From: Siphonodentalium dalli
Lineage: Eukaryota > Mollusca > Scaphopoda > Gadilida > Siphonodentaliidae
Direction of reading: 5' to 3'
DNA length: 64,000 bases
Assembly (NCBI GenBank): GCA_032622095.1
Contig: CP136069.1
Coordinates: 8,882,036 to 8,946,035, forward strand
The notes beneath the pieces were generated by a model. That model did no database searches. It was given only the letters and a program-made list of their open reading frames with translations, and was not told the DNA's origin. This document shows positions 59,231-64,000 of the stretch, piece after piece (position 1 is the stretch's first letter; every line of letters starts with the position of its first letter). The translations under genes were made by a program, and so were the position numbers.

Positions 59231-59922
59231 CCAGCTCTAACCAGGCAATACATTGTATATGGAAATCGATTAGGAGAAAAATAAATATAATGACTGCGTT
59301 GAGAGAGGTGGGATATGGGATAAGGTTATCTTTGATCGGCCATCGTGCAACGATGTTTATTAGCAATATTGATCATTTCATAACTGGTGTTTGTGTAAGT
59401 AATTCTGCTAAATAGCGCGGCTTTTGTTTTACATTTGAACATTATCCTTGCCGTAAATTGTTGGTATATTGTATTGTACCATTGTTCCCTTAAAACATAA
59501 CGCGTGTTCAGGTTAATATATACAATGCAACTAATCGACTTGGGATTCTGGAGTCGACTTTTGGTGAACAATTAGTCGACGTCGACTTATCAACAAATCA
59601 TTTCAACACTACATATATATTATATGATCCCCGAGTCGCGACAGAAGAAATAAGTTAAAATAACATTTACCAGTAAGATAGAAAAAGTGGGTGTGCCCAT
59701 TTCTATATATGACGATAATTTTGGGAGATTGGCGCCACAAGAACATGATGCCACTCATGTTCTAACAAAAATTGAAATGTCGTAACAAAAAATCATTATA
59801 TAAATGATAAACAACCTGTGGACTTCTGACTGTGCAGCAAAAATAAAACACTGCCTATGATTGTGGCTATTGTTTACAAATTTGTCACTCAGCGTCAACA
59901 AAAAAGGGCCAATTTTAATTAA
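59231..59922. other. No gene recognised
   Basis: Unassigned DNA after Helitron E. It includes a GTCGAC-rich spot (59552-59586) and nothing identifiable. Confidence 0.4.
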
Positions 59923-60236
59923 TTAAACAGAGATTTGTGACTGATTAAGAATGGAATTGCATTTTTGAAGCATTTGACATATCCAATGATGATTGTCAGT
60001 GATCTGAAAAATGTCATTTGGATCAGAGAAACAGGGCTTTCGTACTGACAATGGACGCGCAAAGGACACACCCACTGGCATAGAGTGAATGTGTTAACAA
60101 GTATTCCTACATTTGTACCTGTCCACTCTTCTTTCATTTTGTGAAACATCCATGATGTGCAGCTTCTCGAAAGAACACAACGTTTAGCCAGAGAGGCAGC
60201 CTTGTATGACATAGAGGTGACCTTGTCAGCCAGAGG
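59923..60236 (-). CDS. Last two exons of an unidentified gene
   Basis: The penultimate exon 60236-60119 is entered from TTTGTTTTGCAG. It reads in phase 0 through PLADKVTSMSYKAASLAK and RCVLSRSCTSWMFHKMKEEW, and ends at GGACAG with donor GTACAA. A 74-bp intron (60118-60045) ends in CATTGTCAG. The final exon 60044-59923 continues in the matching phase (split codon GTA) through RKPCFSDPNDIFQITDNHHW and ends in ISQ-free QSQISV plus TAA. Phase agreement, good splice sites and a higher GC content than the surroundings support a real gene. I do not recognise the protein. Upstream exons would lie above 60236 but none was found with confidence, so it may also be a detached fragment. Confidence 0.45.
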
Positions 60237-61587
60237 CTGCAAAACAAATTGTAGGTCACGTAGGTGTGAATATAATGATATCGAACATATGATCCCATTT
60301 ATTGGTTTTAATGATCACCATCAGGTACCGTACCAGTATGCTCTCAAAATCAAAACATCTAACTTGTACGATAAATGTTAACTTTATGCTTTCATTACAG
60401 CATAGCTGTAATTATTAAAAGTGTTCTCAGAGGAATATGTTTTAAGGAGTGTTCAGACGAGTCTGTTGTGTTGGTCCGTAAATTGTCTTGATCCGATCTG
60501 CTGTCTGCATTAAGCTGTTAACCACACAACGGCGTGCGTTGCGCTATAACGCAGAGCTTCCAATTAATAATTGGAGCTAATAAGTTCGAACTTGGAATAA
60601 ATGCAATATTGCATTCAAATCAATCTACTGGTATCTGTAATAAATTATTTGCATAATAATGTCAAACATGTCAAATCCAAATAACTAAAACTAGATGCTG
60701 ACATGCATACAATTTGATTACCCTTCGCTTCGATGACAACAGATGGATAACTCTAAAATCAAGTGGTAATAATATTCACTTGATTTTAGAGTTACATGTA
60801 TTCATCTTCATCCGCAAGACCGTCCAGTTGATCACATGTTTCTGGGCCACTTATTACTGCAGATCTCGAGAAATAACACACTTCAAAAATAGATATCTGA
60901 TCACTCTGAGTTTTGATGGGTGGGTTCCTCGACTCGAATCAAATATTGTTTACCCCCGGAGCCAAAGAAATAGTAATTTAGGAGTGTCTTATCGGATTGA
61001 GTACCGTTAACAGATGCATCGCAGGTGTCTGAACGCACTGCTGTTATTGTCTGTAGTCTAATTTCAACACTATGTACGCAGCGGACTTGTGGGAACGCTA
61101 CTTTATGCTGATTTGGAATTTCATTTGGGTGATATTTAATTCTGTTTATCTTGGGTAATTACAATGGATCCACTGCTAAATTTGGAAGAAGTTCGGGAGG
61201 GGGGTATTCATATTTATTTTGAGCAAAGTTGAAAATAAAATGAAAAAATAAAATAAAATGAAAAGACACCCACCCGCCCCTGTTTGTTTCTACCATGTCA
61301 CAAGAATCACAGGTATACATTTGTTTAGCATAAGAAGAAGTTTGAACTTAATTGTAATGTACATCATCTAGAGGTGGTACATGTGCATCCTCTTATGGGG
61401 TAAAACTGTCAAAATCATTAAACCGTTCCTTATGCAATATGAATATACATGTACATGTACCAGTAGTCTTTATTTTTACTGTTGATTATCCGTCGAAGAT
61501 TGAGGTGTTCCAACTTAATGCAATTGCATACTGTTACCATTCTGTAGATTAAACTTCCCAATTGTATATCAGTAATCAGTAATAGTT
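60237..61587. other. Mostly unassigned; possible small inverted-repeat element
   Basis: GAGTGTTCAGACGAGTCTG (60449) and the inverse-type GTGTCTGAACGCAC (61026) could be ends of a roughly 600-bp non-autonomous element. Both are followed inwards by loosely similar sequence. Within it is the hairpin at 60748-60794. No exon was recognised. Confidence 0.35.
60748..60794. other. Perfect 18-bp inverted repeat, 11-base loop
   Basis: TAACTCTAAAATCAAGTG (60748-60765) and its exact reverse complement (60777-60794) flank the loop GTAATAATATT. It is too AT-poor in the stem and lacks the T-run of a bacterial-type terminator. A role is unknown; it may be the centre of a foldback element. Confidence 0.8.
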
Positions 61588-61809
61588 TTACTGAGTCAAT
61601 ATGCTGATGTCACTAATGATCCAGTGGTTTTCATTCGTAACGTAGATAGTTCGTTTCCTCGTCCGCAAACTGGAAATTGGAATAATTTTGACAGCCTGTA
61701 TTTTTCGATATCTGTGAACAACCATACAAATAACATCGCTGAATCTTGTATTTAAATTCACAATATATCCGATTTGTAGCTTGTCGACCATTTTCTGTTG
61801 GTAATTCAT
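61588..61809 (-). CDS. Possible 73-codon ORF, unidentified
   Basis: From ATG it reads MNYQQKMVDKLQIGYIVNL, then FSDVICMVVHRYRKIQAVKI and ENHWIISDISILTQ, ending in TAA. A TTTTATAG word lies about 30 bp upstream. Its composition is protein-like (hydrophobic/basic alternation, few rare clusters), but the length alone is not convincing. It could be an exon or chance. No family is recognised. Confidence 0.25.
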   Translation of the reverse strand: MNYQQKMVDKLQIGYIVNLNTRFSDVICMVVHRYRKIQAVKIIPISSLRTRKRTIYVTNENHWIISDISILTQ

Positions 61810-62044
61810 GTTAATTTGTGACTAAATTACTATAAAAGACGCCCTGTCGATAACGCGTATTTTCTTTGGAAACTATTTAATTAAAAGACAGGATTGTAGT
61901 TGGCTGGTGAAGCGAAACGAACTTTAAACATTAAAGGGACAAACAATAATTCTATCCTTTAATATTTTTCTATTCATTGGGGGTGTAATATAGTTCCCTC
62001 AACTTGTAAGCAATGTTAACACTAAAAAGTGGCCGTGCAGACAC

Positions 62045-63395
62045 CAGACAAGATGGCGTTCAATATGGCCGCCTTTTTTTCCAGACCAGTCACTGGATCA
62101 ATTTGATGCATATTATACATACCCTTTTGTGAAGCTAAGATGTATTGCCACGTTTGGAAGGCAAAATTGGAACTCCCCTCCAAGTTGGCCGGCAAAATTG
62201 CAGCCAGAAGTGGAAAATTTGACGTTTTTACGCTAATATCTTATAGATTAGATTATGCTCTATGGAACTGGTTCAGAATTGGGACTTTATTTTGTATTGT
62301 TCAAGTTAAATGATCGTTGGAAATGTGCCACTCATAGGGTCCCAGCCCCTTCCAATCCCTCAAAAATTCGATTTCACAGAACGCGGAAACAAATTGTTTA
62401 TTTTTTCTCAAAATGGCGGCCAAAATGGTAAATATTGACTTGGCATGACATGTAATCGCGTATAAAGTGTGGCTGATAAATAAAATTGGCTATTATGTGT
62501 TATGTGCTTTGAATACTAACAATTATGATGCATGTTGTTACTGGTGTAACTACTGACATTACAAGAACAAATTAGATTTTTCTATCACAAGCTTCACATC
62601 GAAATCGTCAATATAACATCCAGGGAGTGAATATGTGGTCATAGGTGAGGTGCATAGGTATACAAGGAGTTATTTTATTATCACACCATGACCATATATA
62701 GCACTTCTTGTTTTTCGTGATCACACAGTAACTCCCTGTATACCTATTCACCTCACATTTGCCCGCACACAAATTTTAGTATTCAATTTATACAAGATAG
62801 AATAGTCAGTATTATTCATCAACCACAACTCGTAAGCGATTACATGACATGATGGGCAATATTTGGCTTTTTCCATATTTTTATCGCCATTTTTGGCAGC
62901 TAGTTTGAGACGAAGTGACAATTTTGGTTCAGTTGAGTTGGAATATTCATAGGTAATGATATGCCTCACTTACTTTGCTCAGTTCTCTTTATTTCTTGTT
63001 GAACAATGACTAGAACCACAATGGTGATTTTTTATGAAATGTTATACAAGTTCTGTCAAAATCGAATGTTCGAGGTGTAGCAAGGAGCTGGGACCACAAG
63101 AATGTCATATTTCATTACTTCAATGATCAGTTAAGATGAAAAATAACCAAAAAATACAGTCCCAATTGTGAACCAGTACCATACAGTATAAACTGATCTA
63201 GAAGATATTAGCGTAAAATTTTCCACTTCTATCTTCCATTTTGGAAGGGTAGTGCCAATTTTGCCGTAAAAATGTGGCATTTTAACTCCACAAAAACATA
63301 TACATTTGTATACATATGACAAGATATTCTCAGTTTAATTTCCATCAAACTGACTTAGTGACTCGTCTGAAAAAACGGCGGCAATATAGGACGCC
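62045..63395. mobile_element. Large imperfect palindrome (foldback element), about 1.35 kb
   Basis: The outer arms, 62045-62530 and about 62790-63395, are inverted copies at moderate divergence. Shared stretches include GTGGAAAATTT with ACGCTAATATCTT, CTGGTTCAGAATTGGGACT against CTGGTTCACAATTGGGACT, and CATGACATGTAATCGC against CATGTCATGTAATCGC. A nested pair near the centre (GGTGAGGTGCATAGGTATAC and the inverse, 62645-62755) continues the fold. Minus-strand open stretches in the right arm are by-products. No transposase; superfamily unknown. Confidence 0.75.
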
Positions 63396-63519
63396 GGTAT
63401 GCATCATTGGGGTGGGTGAGTGCAGGAGGGACATATCAGATGAATTATGGTTTTGCTTCATATGTCCGTATTGTATTGTCATATTGCGATAAGAGCATCA
63501 AGTTATGCAGATTATACAT

Positions 63520-63870
63520 TTTAACAAATATACCCGGTTTGTATCCAGGCGATAACCGGGTGTATATATACCCAGTTTATCATGGGTGAAAATATTTTAT
63601 ACATTTTAACGAATATACCCGAGTTTCACCCGGTTGTACCCAGGTGATACCCGGGTGTATTTATAGCGGTTTAACCCAGGTGTATATATTTTACCGAGAT
63701 AACATGGGTCTGGCAGCGTCTTTCTAGCTTTTATCCGTCAACACTTGGGTTAACTAGGGTGATATCCCTATCTGATAGACAAAACACCACGGTAAATCCA
63801 TATAAATTGTTTTTTACCAACCAAGGCATACCTGGGTGTATCAGTGGGTTAACCACGATATACCCATATG
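63520..63870. repeat. Cluster of ACCCGGGTGTATATA-type words
   Basis: TACCCGG, ACCCAGGTG, ACCCGGGTGTAT and CCTGGGTGTATC occur at least ten times in both orientations over 350 bp, some pairing as short inverted repeats (for example 63532 with 63558). It is not a regular tandem repeat. It may be the terminal part of an element that continues to the right. Confidence 0.55.
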
Positions 63871-64000
63871 TTTACCAGGTGGAGTTTTACATGGGTAAGG
63901 TATCACTCGAATGGTCTGTTCTAAAAAAAGACAAACATAATAAAACATTATAAATAAAATCAATATTAATTGATAGAAGCCTTTCCGGACAGGGGTCTTC

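Noticed and set aside
62748-63322. Minus-strand ORFs in the 62-63 kb palindrome
   Set aside because: They fall in inverted-repeat arms, are not kept in the partner arm, and have no recognisable domain.

Overview
The window is eukaryotic nuclear DNA, AT-rich, with splice-site-flanked exons and a dense load of transposons. Frequent TACATGTA/ACCGGT-type short words, TC...CTAG Helitrons beginning TCTATATATATAAAACCCG, and a CMC-type transposase gene fit a marine invertebrate, most likely a lophotrochozoan such as a bivalve mollusc. That placement is an inference from sequence style, not a proof.

Region 1 (1-31836) is a 30-bp satellite of roughly 1,020 units in three blocks (1-24966, 25519-29836, 30389-31836), separated by two copies of a 552-bp spacer. 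It runs off the left edge. Nearly all variation sits at four positions of the unit, so the order of variants works as a barcode. It shows two precise tandem duplications, 3.9 kb (14521-18420 / 18421-22290) and 4.9 kb (21241-26140 / 26141-31010, spacer included), plus older higher-order periods of about 3.7 and 3.4 kb. The array lies between the inverted arms of a foldback-type element (left arm in the spacer, right arm ending near 32126). A second, diverged copy of that element at 41827-42363 carries the same arms but only one degenerate unit. This looks like the state before amplification, so the window appears to hold both the seed and the satellite grown from it.

Region 2 (31837-39187) holds dispersed repeats, a 31-bp minisatellite, a LINE 3' fragment split by a MITE, a Ty3/gypsy RNase H fragment, and a Helitron cut short at 39187.

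Region 3 (39188-53752) is best read as one 14.6-kb CMC/CACTA-like transposon. Its ends are CACTGTAAA... and ...TTTACAGTG, and its subterminal DNA is packed with TGTTTA/TAAACA words. It has two genes on the minus strand: an intact 814-codon zinc-finger transposase (49655-52099), and downstream exons encoding a CIDE-N-like domain and a SAMD3-like C-terminal segment (42389-44062). The layout recalls plant En/Spm, with its large transposase and second spliced product. Its non-coding parts are riddled with nested MITEs (Tc1/mariner-like, Harbinger-like, TTAA-type and foldback) and contain the one-unit satellite ancestor.

Region 4 (53753-59230) is a tandem, head-to-tail set of non-autonomous Helitrons interrupted by another CACTA-like remnant. 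Region 5 (59231-64000) has the last two exons of an unidentified minus-strand gene (59923-60236), a possible small ORF, a 1.35-kb imperfect palindrome, and a stretch of repeated ACCCGGGTGTA words. No rRNA, tRNA or CRISPR was found.
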